5,339 nt of DNA from CAYQFQ01 sp964539415 (GTDB lineage Bacteria; Patescibacteriota; Minisyncoccia; Phycocordibacterales; GWA1-40-21): the NCBI GenBank assembly GCA_964539415.1, contig CAZIID010000037.1:1-5339 (forward strand), in the 5' to 3' direction. This document shows, piece after piece, positions 5,312 to 5,339 of this stretch. The notes under the pieces are model-generated. The model searched no databases and had not been told where the DNA came from. It saw only the letters and a program-made list of their open reading frames with translations. A program made the translations under genes and the position numbers. The first letter of the stretch is position 1. The number at the start of each line of letters is the position of its first letter.

Positions 5312-5339
5312 TTGGCTACTACATAGCCAGGTACTTTTC

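Noticed and set aside
5296..5330. tRNA-like anticodon arm (TGGCT stem, 7-base loop, GTA on the - strand)
   Set aside because: The loop bases are wrong for a tRNA (A32 and G37 on the - strand, no T33 on the + strand). There is no T-arm motif or acceptor pairing around it.
5285..5338. C-terminal end of an upstream - strand gene (frame ending PPQKR-stop)
   Set aside because: Only 17 codons are visible, with no recognisable motif. Any frame can stay open this long by chance. The sequence right of the window is needed to decide.

Overview
The window looks like a piece of a small, A+T-rich bacterial genome, most likely from the Patescibacteria / Candidate Phyla Radiation. That placement is an inference. 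It rests on low G+C content, compact genes with very A/T-rich gaps, a tRNA end without an encoded CCA, and a gene set (single-chain class II ribonucleotide reductase, slipin, DUF5665-like and DUF192 proteins) that I associate with those genomes. All genes read through with the standard code. The six complete genes stop with TAA or TAG, and none with TGA.

Layout. The left edge (1-21) looks like the 3' end of a tRNA gene on the + strand, followed by an A/T-rich hairpin with a T9 tract (27-55). The tRNA end is mirrored by an interrupted inverted copy at 58-104, which gives a strong three-way-junction structure. From 105 to about 315 I see no gene. Two + strand single-gene units follow. The first (promoter 316-344, gene 408-719, terminator 738-757) encodes an unrecognised 103-residue protein. 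The second (promoter 768-796, gene 844-1002, terminator 1006-1037) encodes a 52-residue basic protein with one membrane segment. Between these and the next gene lie a 34-nt pure pyrimidine tract and a second nested inverted-repeat structure (1088-1200).

The rest is on the - strand. The gene at 1210-3492 encodes a complete 760-residue adenosylcobalamin-dependent ribonucleotide reductase (NrdJ / RTPR type) with an N-terminal ATP cone and all the expected catalytic cysteines. Upstream of it, and separated by a terminator-like hairpin (3676-3713), is a likely three-gene operon. Transcribed right to left, it holds a slipin/stomatin SPFH protein (4503-5243), a DUF5665-like small membrane protein (4228-4476) and a membrane-anchored DUF192 protein (3724-4218). 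The gaps are 26 and 9 nt, and an extended -10 promoter lies at 5273-5281.

Function. The reductase makes deoxyribonucleotides for DNA synthesis. The three-gene operon looks like a membrane-associated unit, but its joint role is not known. I see no mobile element, CRISPR array or recognisable defence system. The least explained parts are the two nested inverted-repeat structures and the two small + strand genes.
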